Positions 1 through 7,764 of a DNA stretch of 64,000 bases are shown piece after piece; position 1 is the first letter of the stretch; each line of letters opens with the position of its first letter. Under the pieces are notes generated by a model. The model saw nothing but the letters and a program-made list of their open reading frames with translations, made no database searches and was not told where the DNA came from. The DNA is from Rhodospirillaceae bacterium (GTDB lineage Bacteria > Pseudomonadota > Alphaproteobacteria > Rhodospirillales > JABJKH01): assembly GCA_018660465.1 (NCBI GenBank), contig JABJKH010000056.1:37782-101781 (forward strand), read 5' to 3'. A program made the translations under genes and the position numbers.

Positions 1-1
1 A

Positions 2-847
2 TTTTCGGGCACGGAAACCACCGGCCATGAATGGGACGGTATCCGGGAATTGGATAATCCACCGCCGCGATGGTGGATGCTGACATTATACGCCTGCATC
101 ATTTGGGCGATTGGGTATTGGATTTTAATGCCTGCCTGGCCGCTGATTTCAAGTCACACCACGGGCGTGCTGGGATACACCGAACGGGGCCGGGTTGTTG
201 AAGACATCAAGCAAGCCAAGGCGGCTCAGTCGAAGTATTTGGTGAAGTTGGAAAAAGCGAGCCTGGAACAAATTCGTACCGATCCTGAATTGCGTGAATT
301 CGCGATGGCGGGAGGGCGGTCTGCCTATAACGTCAACTGTTCCCAGTGCCACGGTTCTGGTGCATCAGGCTCACCGGGCTTTCCCAACCTGAACGACGAC
401 GATTGGATTTGGGGTGGCACGTTGAAGAACATCAGCTACACCATCACCCATGGTGCCAGGAACAATTCTGACGACGATGCGCGTACTTCCGATATGCCGA
501 AGTTCTTAACCGACGAAGTCTTGAAACCGGCCCAGATCGACGACGTTGCAGAATATGTTTTGTCGCTGAGCGGGAAGTCTTCTGACAAAGATTCTGCCAC
601 ACGCGGCAAGGCGGTGTTCAAGGAAAACTGCGTTGATTGTCATGGTGCCAAAGGCCAAGGCAACCAGGAACTCGGTGCGCCGAAGCTCAACGATGCGATT
701 TGGTTATTCGGTGGAACGAAGGACGCCATCGTCGAAACTATATCCTATAGCCGCGGTGGCGTGATGCCGGCGTGGGGGCAGATTCTCGACAAAAACATAG
801 TTAAGCAACTGACCGTCTACGTTCACTCATTAGGCGGCGGGAAGTAG
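2..847 (+). CDS. ccoP: cbb3-type cytochrome c oxidase subunit III (CcoP/FixP), 5' end outside the window
   Basis: Diheme c-type subunit of the high-affinity cbb3 terminal oxidase; it passes electrons from the bc1 complex or soluble cytochrome c to the CcoN/CcoO core. The frame is open from base 2 and already reads TTGHEWDGI before the first in-frame TTG at 50, which is a conserved CcoP stretch, so the gene starts before the window. One membrane segment (WWMLTLYACIIWAIGYW) is followed by two cytochrome c domains with haem motifs CSQCH and CVDCH. The product ends GGGK, and its TAG directly abuts the ATG of ccoG. The catalytic subunits ccoN, ccoO and ccoQ would be expected just upstream. Confidence 0.96.
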   Translation, partial: FSGTETTGHEWDGIRELDNPPPRWWMLTLYACIIWAIGYWILMPAWPLISSHTTGVLGYTERGRVVEDIKQAKAAQSKYLVKLEKASLEQIRTDPELREFAMAGGRSAYNVNCSQCHGSGASGSPGFPNLNDDDWIWGGTLKNISYTITHGARNNSDDDARTSDMPKFLTDEVLKPAQIDDVAEYVLSLSGKSSDKDSATRGKAVFKENCVDCHGAKGQGNQELGAPKLNDAIWLFGGTKDAIVETISYSRGGVMPAWGQILDKNIVKQLTVYVHSLGGGK

Positions 848-2344
848 ATGCCGGCAGGGGTCGTAAATGACCGGGCCATAGATGAGGAAGTCGAAACTCT
901 CGACGTCCAAGCCGTCAACAAGAAAGAGAACCGACCGTTTACCGCCAAGCGGGTAAAGGTTCATCCTAAACGGGTCTACGGCAGTTTCCGCGCGTTCAAG
1001 TGGGGGATGATGATCTTCACCCTTGGCATTTATTATTTAACGCCGTGGCTGCGCTGGGACAGGGGCGCGGGAGCACCAGACCAAGCGGTGTTGATCGACA
1101 TTCCTGGGCGTCGGTTTTATTTCTTCTTCATCGAAATTTGGCCGCAGGAAGTTTATTACATCACAGGTTTATTGGTGATGGCGGCGGTGGGTTTGTTCTT
1201 CACCACCAGCCTCGCGGGCCGGGCGTGGTGCGGCTATTCCTGCCCGCAGACCGTCTGGACAGATTTGTTCTTAGTCGTCGAGCGGTTCGTCGAAGGCGAC
1301 CGAAATGCCAGATTAAAACTCGACAAGGCGCCAACATCGGCCAGCAAAATATTCAAACGGCTGAGCAAGTTCACCCTGTGGTTGTTGATCGCGATTGGAA
1401 CAGGGGGTGCGTGGGTATTTTACTTTGCCGATGCGCCGACGTTGGCCGCGCAATTTGTCGACTTTAGCGCGCCATCGACGGCCTACATCACCATTGGCAT
1501 CTTAGCCTCGACCACGTTCCTGCTTGGTGGATTTGCCCGCGAACAGGTCTGTACCTACATGTGCCCTTGGCCGCGCATTATGTCGGCGATGATGGATGAA
1601 GAATCCCTGGTCGTGACCTATCGTGATTATCGTGGCGAGCCACGTGGAGCACATAAAAAAGGCGAGGCCTGGGGCGGCACCAGCCATTGTGTAAATTGTA
1701 ACCAATGTGTCGCGGCGTGTCCCCAAGGCATAGATATCCGCGATGGCCAGCAATTGGAATGTATCACCTGCGCGTTGTGTATTGATGCTTGCGACGGGGT
1801 GATGGCGAAGCTTGATCTTCCCAAGGGATTGATCGCGTATGATTCTTATTCCGCACACCATCACCGCGCCCAGGGGGAATCTGCCAAGCTGCGTCCCATT
1901 CGACCGCGCACGATTATTTATTTTACCGCGTGGGCCTTAGTTGGGCTTTTGATGCTGTTCGTGTTGATGAGCCGATCAGACCTGGATATTAACGTTCTCC
2001 GGGACCGTAATCCAATTTTTGTGACCTTGTCGGATGGTTCCATTCGCAACGGCTATACTTTTAAAATTCTCAACAAGGCGAACATCGAACGCGGCTTTAT
2101 CATGACCGTCTCTGGGATCGCCGGGGCGCAGTTGCAGCAAGTTGGTGGCGTGGCAGGTGCGACCGGTGAAAGTGAACTGAGCTTCACGGTAGAGCCCGAT
2201 AAGGTCCGGAGCTTCCGCGTTTTTGTCAGCGTCGGAAAAGGCGGCCTAAGTTCCGACTCAACCGATATCAAATTTTCCCTTTTGGATACGGAAAAAGGGA
2301 CCGAAGTTTATTATGACAGCGTGTTTAGAGGGCCGGCGAAATGA
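848..2344 (+). CDS. ccoG: cytochrome c oxidase accessory protein CcoG (FixG/RdxA)
   Basis: Membrane iron-sulfur protein of 498 residues needed for cbb3 oxidase assembly; the family has been linked to Cu(II) reduction for copper delivery. Several membrane helices are visible, with a CGYSCPQTVW motif after the second, CTYMCPWPR further on, and a ferredoxin-like region carrying CVNCNQCVAACP and CITCALCIDAC that supplies two 4Fe-4S clusters. The C-terminal part is the periplasmic Ig-like domain of the family. The ATG follows the ccoP stop with no gap and the stop overlaps the ccoH start (ATGA), so translation is probably coupled. Confidence 0.95.
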   Translation: MPAGVVNDRAIDEEVETLDVQAVNKKENRPFTAKRVKVHPKRVYGSFRAFKWGMMIFTLGIYYLTPWLRWDRGAGAPDQAVLIDIPGRRFYFFFIEIWPQEVYYITGLLVMAAVGLFFTTSLAGRAWCGYSCPQTVWTDLFLVVERFVEGDRNARLKLDKAPTSASKIFKRLSKFTLWLLIAIGTGGAWVFYFADAPTLAAQFVDFSAPSTAYITIGILASTTFLLGGFAREQVCTYMCPWPRIMSAMMDEESLVVTYRDYRGEPRGAHKKGEAWGGTSHCVNCNQCVAACPQGIDIRDGQQLECITCALCIDACDGVMAKLDLPKGLIAYDSYSAHHHRAQGESAKLRPIRPRTIIYFTAWALVGLLMLFVLMSRSDLDINVLRDRNPIFVTLSDGSIRNGYTFKILNKANIERGFIMTVSGIAGAQLQQVGGVAGATGESELSFTVEPDKVRSFRVFVSVGKGGLSSDSTDIKFSLLDTEKGTEVYYDSVFRGPAK

Positions 2345-2829
2345 GTGGCGTTTGGACCGGACGCCGGGTGCTTTTTTGTATGCTGGGTTTCTTCGGCGTC
2401 ATCTTCGTGGTCAACGGCATCTTTGTTTATATGGCGACGACGACTTGGACTGGGCTCAGCACTGAGAACGCCTACAAAAAAGGAATTCGCTATAATGACA
2501 CCCTGGACGCCGCGCGGGCGCAGGACCAGTTAGGCTGGCAAAGTAAGGTCGCGGTTGGAAAAGGTTCTGACAATCTGATCGCCCAGTTTAAAGCGAAAGA
2601 TGGCGCGCCGGTGACGGGGTTAAAAATTATCGGTACGGCAGTTCGCCCAACCCACGAAGGCTATGATAAGAAACTTATATTTGTCGAAACTCAGTCGGGG
2701 ACATACGTCGCGAATGGGCGACTGCCGCTAAAAGGCAATTGGCGGATTGAGTTGGTGGCGACGTCTTCCGATGGAAAATCCTTTCGTGTGAACCATACTC
2801 TCTTGGTGAAGCCCAGGGATAAATCATGA
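2341..2829 (+). CDS. ccoH: FixH/CcoH family protein
   Basis: Small membrane-anchored assembly factor of the cbb3 oxidase, 162 residues. One N-terminal membrane helix (about residues 9-31) is followed by the family signature with TWTGLSTENAYKKGI and YND, then a periplasmic beta-rich domain. The gene overlaps its neighbours by four bases at both ends (ATGA), as in fixGHI operons. Identity rests on the signature and on the position between ccoG and ccoI. No catalytic function is known for the family. Confidence 0.93.
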   Translation: MSGVWTGRRVLFCMLGFFGVIFVVNGIFVYMATTTWTGLSTENAYKKGIRYNDTLDAARAQDQLGWQSKVAVGKGSDNLIAQFKAKDGAPVTGLKIIGTAVRPTHEGYDKKLIFVETQSGTYVANGRLPLKGNWRIELVATSSDGKSFRVNHTLLVKPRDKS

Positions 2830-5003
2830 ATGAGTTGGCGCGGAACTTTTCTGCATTTGTCGAAACAGGCGACAACCAAACAGAACGCATAAATCTAATG
2901 GTCGAGAACGTTAGCTGCGCCGGGTGCATCGGTAAAATTGAACGCACCTTAACGGCCCAGCCGGGTGTTGTTTCCGCACGGGTCAATATGAGCACCCGCC
3001 GCTTGGCGGTTCAATGGCGGACTGGGGAGGCGGAACCAGGAGCACTGATCGATACGGTTGAAGACTTGGGTTATCCCGTTGCCCCGTTCATTGCTGAGTC
3101 CGTTGCGCCGCTCTCTGCGGTTCGGGACAAGGAACTTTTAAAGGCCTTGGCGGTAGCTGGGTTCGCGGCGGCGAATGTGATGCTGCTATCGGTCGCCATT
3201 TGGGCCGGACACTCCCAAGGCCCAAACGAGGGTATGGGCGATGCAACGCGGACGTTGTTTCATTGGATTTCGGCCTTGATCGCCCTGCCTGCCATTGCCT
3301 ATGCCGGGCGGCCTTTCTTCCGCTCGGCGGTAACAGCATTAAGGGCCCGCGCCTTGAACATGGACGTGCCGATTTCCTTGGCCGTCGTTTTGTCGGCGGG
3401 GATGAGCCTGCAACAAACAATGGTCGGCGGCACTCATGCCTATTTCGATGCGTCGATCACGTTGCTGTTTTTTCTGTTGGTCGGGCGTTATTTGGACAGT
3501 CGTGCACGCGCCAAAGCACGATCAACGGCGGAACATCTCTTGGCGCTCTCCGCTGTTAGCGCGACGGTCATTGATGCCGACGGTACGCTAATCGGATTGC
3601 CGGTCAATCAAGTACAGCCAGGGATGATCATCCTCGTCGCGGCAGGAGCCCGGGTGCCGTTGGATGGAGATGTCACGGATGGCTTATCGGAGGTCGATGC
3701 GAGTTTGGTCACCGGGGAGACCTTGCCAAAATCGATTGTGCCGGGATCAAAAGTTTTCGCCGGCACCTTAAACGTCGGTGCGCCCTTCCGGTTCAAAGTC
3801 ACTGCGGCCGGCGACAATACGTTACTAGCAGAAATCGTGCGCTTGATGGAAGCGGCGGAGCAGGGCCGGGCCAAGTACGTACGCCTCGCTGATCGCTTTG
3901 CCCGTGCTTATGCGCCGGTGGTTCACATTCTGGCGCTGGCCACGTTCTTGGGATGGTTGGTTGTGGCGGGAGAGGGATGGCAGCCGTCGTTGATGGTGGC
4001 GATTTCGGTTTTGATTATCACCTGCCCGTGTGCGTTGGGCTTGGCCGTGCCGGTGGTGCAAGTCGTCGCCGGCGGATTACTGCTTCGCAAGGGTGTGCTG
4101 TTGAAAGCTGCCGATGGCCTGGAGCGATTGGCGCAAGTCGACACGGTGGTGTTTGATAAAACGGGGACCCTGACCAGAGGACGCCCTGAATTGGTTTCTG
4201 ACGGTGAATGGACTGAGCAAGATTTAGAGATTGCATCAGCCTTGGCCCAGCACAGCAGCCATCCTCTCTCAAAGGCGATTGCTGAAACTGCTTCCAGTAC
4301 CGAGGCATCAGATGTTGAAGAGGTTCCAGGTCAAGGCTTGCGAGGCATTGTAAACGGAAAAGAAATTCGCTTGGGTCGATGGGATTGGTGCGGCGTTGAG
4401 GCGTCACAGTCTGGTGAAATGGAATTGTGGCTGAAGGTGGGGGGGCGTTCTCCCATCCGCTTTACATTCTCTGATCAACTGCGGGCCGATGCTGTGCGCA
4501 CGATTTCAGCACTACAAAGCCGAGGCTTGGATGTTCGAATTCTATCCGGCGACCGCGCATCCGTCGTTGGTCCCTTGGCGGAGCAGCTCGGTGTCAAAGA
4601 TTGGAAGGCAGAGTGCCTTCCCGCTGAAAAAGTCACTGAGCTTGAAGCGTTGAAATCACAAGGCCATCGCGTCGTCATGGTCGGTGATGGCTTGAACGAT
4701 GCGCCTGCGTTGTCGGCAGGGTTTGTCTCGATCTCCCCTGCTAGCGCTGCTGACGTCAGCCAGACTGCGGCAGACTTTATTTTTCAGGGCGAAGGGCTGG
4801 GGCCTGTTGTAACGGTGCTGAGAACAGCGAAGGCAGCTAACCGCTTGGTCATACAGAACTTTGGCTTAGCGCTGGCGTATAATGCGGTGGCCGTGCCGTT
4901 GGCTGTGGCCGGGTTGGTGACGCCCTTGATTGCGGCGGTGGCGATGTCGGCGTCGTCCGTGACCGTGACCCTAAACGCGCTCCGCTTGCGCCTGATGGCG
5001 TAG
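2826..5003 (+). CDS. ccoI: copper-translocating P1B-type ATPase CcoI (FixI)
   Basis: P-type ATPase that exports copper across the inner membrane for the haem-copper centre of cbb3 oxidase. The N-terminal heavy-metal domain has a CAGC motif (Cys31, Cys34). The transmembrane metal site is CPC (Cys400-Pro-Cys402), the phosphorylated Asp is in DKTGT (Asp444), an SSHP motif marks the nucleotide domain, and GDGLND is the hinge motif. The length of 725 residues and the place between ccoH and ccoS favour CcoI over a general CopA efflux pump. The start overlaps ccoH. Confidence 0.95.
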   Translation: MNELARNFSAFVETGDNQTERINLMVENVSCAGCIGKIERTLTAQPGVVSARVNMSTRRLAVQWRTGEAEPGALIDTVEDLGYPVAPFIAESVAPLSAVRDKELLKALAVAGFAAANVMLLSVAIWAGHSQGPNEGMGDATRTLFHWISALIALPAIAYAGRPFFRSAVTALRARALNMDVPISLAVVLSAGMSLQQTMVGGTHAYFDASITLLFFLLVGRYLDSRARAKARSTAEHLLALSAVSATVIDADGTLIGLPVNQVQPGMIILVAAGARVPLDGDVTDGLSEVDASLVTGETLPKSIVPGSKVFAGTLNVGAPFRFKVTAAGDNTLLAEIVRLMEAAEQGRAKYVRLADRFARAYAPVVHILALATFLGWLVVAGEGWQPSLMVAISVLIITCPCALGLAVPVVQVVAGGLLLRKGVLLKAADGLERLAQVDTVVFDKTGTLTRGRPELVSDGEWTEQDLEIASALAQHSSHPLSKAIAETASSTEASDVEEVPGQGLRGIVNGKEIRLGRWDWCGVEASQSGEMELWLKVGGRSPIRFTFSDQLRADAVRTISALQSRGLDVRILSGDRASVVGPLAEQLGVKDWKAECLPAEKVTELEALKSQGHRVVMVGDGLNDAPALSAGFVSISPASAADVSQTAADFIFQGEGLGPVVTVLRTAKAANRLVIQNFGLALAYNAVAVPLAVAGLVTPLIAAVAMSASSVTVTLNALRLRLMA

Positions 5004-5011
5004 GGGGAGCT

Positions 5012-5155
5012 ATGGACGTCCTCGTATATTTAATTCCGGCAGCCTTGTTTCTAGGCGGGGTCGGGCTGTGTGCATTCCTATGGGCGCTCCGCACAGGCCA
5101 GTTCGAAGACCTCGACGGTGCCGCCCATAGAATTTTGGATGATGAGGAGGAGTAG
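5012..5155 (+). CDS. ccoS: cbb3-type oxidase assembly protein CcoS (FixS)
   Basis: A 47-codon gene that begins MDVLVYLIPAALFLGG and ends in an acidic DDEEE tail. The family is a single-helix membrane protein needed to insert haem b and CuB into the cbb3 core. The ATG lies 8 bases after the ccoI stop behind a GGGGGAG ribosome binding site. The pattern of hydrophobic helix, then FLWALRTGQFEDLDG, then a short acidic tail is typical of CcoS. It is the last gene of this operon and is followed by an inverted-repeat element. Confidence 0.92.
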   Translation: MDVLVYLIPAALFLGGVGLCAFLWALRTGQFEDLDGAAHRILDDEEE

Positions 5156-5171
5156 GGGGAGTTCTACTCGA

Positions 5172-5277
5172 CGTCCTTCGAGACGCGCTTTCAGCGCTCC
5201 TCAGGATGAGGTTTGTTTTTAAAATTTAATTAAAGAACCTCATCCTGAGGAGCCGCATTAGCGGCGTCTCGAAGGAT
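5172..5277. repeat. inverted-repeat element, copy 1 (complete)
   Basis: Two arms of about 42 bases, 5172-5213 and 5236-5277, are near reverse complements (GTCCTTCGAGACGCGC and CCTCAGGATGAGG against CCTCATCCTGAGGAG and GCGTCTCGAAGGA). The spacer is AT-rich. The element lies between the convergent ccoS and the AhpD-like gene. Transcribed in either direction it folds into a long hairpin and could end transcription both ways. Other copies are at 24122, 29854, 34722, 35202 and, eroded, 37300. Confidence 0.9.
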
Positions 5278-5289
5278 CCCGACTAAGGC

Positions 5290-5967
5290 TCATTCATCAG
5301 GATTAGGTTCTGGAAATTCTTCGGGCCAGTTTTCCAACACATGCTCTAAATAACCTTTGAGCTTGTTCGTATCCAAGCGACCGGACTTTTTGATCTTGTC
5401 CACTTCCTCGATCGGCTCAAGGGGGATTTGCAGAGAGTCCATGAAGCGGTTGCGGAAATTGAACAGGCCGGTGATCATCGTAAGTTCAACAATTTCTTGT
5501 TCGTTGAAGACACCGCGTACATGTTCAAAAATATCATCTCGCGACCGCGCGGTGTTCTTCGTCACGTGCTCCGCCCACATCACGGCTGCTTTTTCCCGAT
5601 CATTCAAAAGCGGGGAGTCCATGTACGTATCGCTGCCGATGACTTCGACCTGTTCGTCGGTAATGCCTGCCGCTTGACCAAGCGACGTGTTATGAGCCAG
5701 TCAATAACTGCACCCATTGGTTTGGCTGGTCTTGATGATCGCCATTTCTTTGAGTTTAGATGTCAGGCAACTACCGCCGCCTTCGCGCTGCATCACCCCG
5801 GTGAAGGGGGTTAGCATCATTTGCATGAAGGGTGCATGGGCGGCGACCCGGTGTGAATTGGGAACTCGCCCCAGCATTTTGGTGGCGGCGCTGAAGCATA
5901 GCTTGGTCAGGGTGTCGTCTGAGTCCAAGTCTACCATGGAGATGCGACCAGTGTCAGAGGCAGTCAT
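5290..5967 (-). CDS. AhpD-like / carboxymuconolactone-decarboxylase-family selenoprotein, UGA predicted to encode Sec89
   Basis: The minus frame reads 88 codons from the ATG at 5967 to a TGA at 5703-5701, then continues open in the same frame for 136 more codons to a TAG at 5290. The region around the TGA reads TNGCSY-(TGA)-LAHNTSLGQAAG. That is the peroxidase-related AhpD active site (E-x11-C-x2-C-x2-H) with TGA exactly at the second Cys, giving CxxU. A hairpin fitting a bacterial SECIS follows. Sequence on both sides matches one family continuously, so two separate genes are unlikely. The 225-residue product would be a thiol/selenol peroxidase-type redox protein. The start has an AAGGA site 7 bases upstream. 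AhpD-like selenoproteins are, from memory, known from marine metagenomes. A nonsense-mutated pseudogene is the alternative. Confidence 0.86.
5669..5703 (-). promoter_or_regulatory. predicted bacterial SECIS element with its UGA
   Basis: On the minus strand the TGA (5703-5701) is followed by 14 bases and then a 7-bp stem, GTCGCTT (5686-5680) with AAGCGGC (5675-5669), closed by the tetraloop GGTC (5679-5676). The loop starts 21 bases after the TGA and begins with GG. This fits the usual bacterial SECIS rule of an apical loop 16-37 bases downstream with a G in its first two positions, which is where SelB would bind. The assignment comes from reading the sequence, not from a folding program. Confidence 0.75.
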
Positions 5968-6081
5968 AGTGCGTTCCTTCTAAAATTTAGGTCTTTATTT
6001 TGTACGACCAAAAAAATTATTCTGTTTGGCGATTCGATGTGTGTCAAGATAACCTGCATGAATAACAGAGAGGAAATTACC

Positions 6082-6465
6082 ATGCCGTTTTACCGCTGGG
6101 ATGAAATGAAGCGAAAGAACCTTGCAAAGCCTTCTGAATCAACAGGAAGCATCATCATTGGTGACCATATTACCTTAAATCGCTCCGTCAGTGGCCCTGG
6201 GAGAATTGTTAACCCGCATTTTCATGGATGTGAGCAAATTTTGAACGTCGTACAAGGAACCGCGTGGTTTCGAGTAGGCGATGAAGAAAAAACTGTCACG
6301 GCCGGAGAAGTTATTCATATCCCTGTTGGTGCGGAGCATGAGCTGAAAAACATTGGAGATGAAGAGTTTGTTTATCTTTCCTTCAAAAACATTTCCGAAG
6401 ACTGGCCGCCCCAAACCGCGATAGATGCCGCAAGAGAGGTCGCCGAAGAGGCGGCAAATAAATAG
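6082..6465 (+). CDS. single-domain cupin protein
   Basis: Small cupin of about 127 residues beginning MPFYRWDEMK. I chose the ATG at 6082 because GAGAGGAAA lies just upstream; in-frame ATGs at 6037 and 6058 lack such a site. The first cupin motif is visible as PHFHGCEQILNVVQG and the second as GEVIHIPVGAEHELKN, giving a likely metal site of His, His, Glu and His. Such proteins can be small dioxygenases, isomerases or sensors. The substrate cannot be told from sequence. It is divergent from the AhpD-like gene and 17 bases before the alcohol dehydrogenase, so probably cotranscribed with the latter. Confidence 0.8.
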   Translation: MPFYRWDEMKRKNLAKPSESTGSIIIGDHITLNRSVSGPGRIVNPHFHGCEQILNVVQGTAWFRVGDEEKTVTAGEVIHIPVGAEHELKNIGDEEFVYLSFKNISEDWPPQTAIDAAREVAEEAANK

Positions 6466-6482
6466 GTGAGGAGGAGTTTCCT

Positions 6483-7523
6483 ATGAAAGCAATGGTTTTA
6501 ACGGCACCGAATACGCCATTTCAGTTAACCGATATGCCGGACCCGGTGGCGGGCGAAGGCGAGGCGGTGGCGCGGGTGCTGTCGTGTGGCTCGGGGCTAA
6601 CCATCCAGCATATGCGGGCCGGTCGAATGAAAGTCGATTACCCGCGCATCATCGGCCACGAAATTACAGCTGAGATCGTTGAGGTCGGTAAGGGCGTGTC
6701 TGAGCTTAAGGTCGGTGATCCGGTGACGGCATATTATTACCTGACCTGCGGCACCTGCGAATGGTGCCAGAAAGACCGCGAAACCCTCTGCGATAACTTT
6801 GCTGGAAATGTCGGGCGAGAGATCGATGGTGGTTACGCCGAATATATCAAGCTGCCCGCCAATACATTTTTGAAATTACCCGAAGCCCTAGACTATAAAG
6901 CCCATCCGGCGGAAGTGGGCGTCATCACAGACGCCATCTCGACGCCTGTTAAGCTTATCAACAAGGCCAGGGTGCAACCCGGCGATACAGTCGCGGTGAT
7001 CGGGGCTGGCGGCGGGCTTGGGCTGCACATGGTGGCAGTTGCCAAATGGGCCAACGCGCGGGTAATTGCGGTTGATGTGCGTCCTGAAAAGTTCGATGCG
7101 TGCCGGAAAGCGGGGGCAGATGACATTGTCGATGCGGCGGCGTCAGACATGACAGAGGCTGTCCTTGAATTGACCGGCGGGAGGGGCGTTGATGTCGTCA
7201 TGGATTTTGTCGCCACGGGAAAGACCCTGGACACGGCAACCCGCGCCCTTGGCAAGGGCGGACGCCTGGCGATTTTAGGCGGAGCGGGTCTTGATAATTC
7301 CTGGCAGATTTCCGGCAACTGGATCAAATCAGGCGAGCGAGAAATTATCGGCAGCAAGTACGCGACCAAGGCAGAGGTGAGAGAATCCTTGGAAATTGTC
7401 GCCCGCGGGGAACTCTGGCCGATTGTGACGGAAACCTGTAAACTGGAAGACCTGGAAGCCCTGCACCAGCGGGTCGAACAAGGCCTGGTAACAGGGCGTG
7501 CCGCTGTATTGATTGGGGACTAA
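6483..7523 (+). CDS. zinc-dependent medium-chain alcohol dehydrogenase
   Basis: Member of the zinc MDR family, 346 residues, NAD(P)-dependent alcohol/aldehyde oxidoreductase. Visible are a catalytic-zinc region (SCGSG, then GHE), the four-Cys structural zinc loop (CGTCEWCQKDRETLC) and a Rossmann motif GAGGGLGLHMV. A clear GAGGAG ribosome binding site precedes the ATG. The substrate is not evident. The upstream cupin and this enzyme could act on one small metabolite, but this is inference from spacing only. Confidence 0.85.
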   Translation: MKAMVLTAPNTPFQLTDMPDPVAGEGEAVARVLSCGSGLTIQHMRAGRMKVDYPRIIGHEITAEIVEVGKGVSELKVGDPVTAYYYLTCGTCEWCQKDRETLCDNFAGNVGREIDGGYAEYIKLPANTFLKLPEALDYKAHPAEVGVITDAISTPVKLINKARVQPGDTVAVIGAGGGLGLHMVAVAKWANARVIAVDVRPEKFDACRKAGADDIVDAAASDMTEAVLELTGGRGVDVVMDFVATGKTLDTATRALGKGGRLAILGGAGLDNSWQISGNWIKSGEREIIGSKYATKAEVRESLEIVARGELWPIVTETCKLEDLEALHQRVEQGLVTGRAAVLIGD

Positions 7524-7525
7524 AT

Positions 7526-7762
7526 ATGAAGTCGGTCACAGCCTGTTTGATTTCTTTTGTCCTGATTGCATTCTCAGGCGTTGTGTTTGCTGAACAGTCC
7601 AAACAGCCAAACGCCACGCCAAATCTTATCCAAAATTTGGCCCCCGGCTACGTCGGCGAATCTTGCTTCGGTGACAAATATGAATCTGATGCCGACATGA
7701 ACGAAGGCAATACCATCACTGAAGAGGAAATCCTTAGACATCTAAATCCGCCTAAGAGTTAA
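7526..7762 (+). CDS. small secreted protein of unknown function
   Basis: A 78-residue product with a convincing signal peptide (MKSVTACLISFVLIAFSGVVFA) and a mature part of about 55 residues with a single Cys and an acidic C-terminal half (SDADMNEGNTITEEEIL). I recognise no family. It starts 2 bases after the alcohol dehydrogenase stop and ends 2 bases before the cyclase start, so it is almost certainly cotranscribed and may be a periplasmic partner of the membrane cyclase. Confidence 0.65.
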   Translation: MKSVTACLISFVLIAFSGVVFAEQSKQPNATPNLIQNLAPGYVGESCFGDKYESDADMNEGNTITEEEILRHLNPPKS

Positions 7763-7764
7763 TA

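Noticed and set aside
5357..5814. Plus-strand frames over the AhpD-like gene
   Set aside because: They are antisense to a minus-strand frame with a clear family match and have no ribosome binding site.
5290..5967. Reading the AhpD-like region as two separate genes or as a simple pseudogene
   Set aside because: The frame is continuous across the TGA, the TGA replaces a catalytic Cys, a SECIS-like hairpin follows, and selD is nearby; there is no start with a ribosome binding site for the second half.
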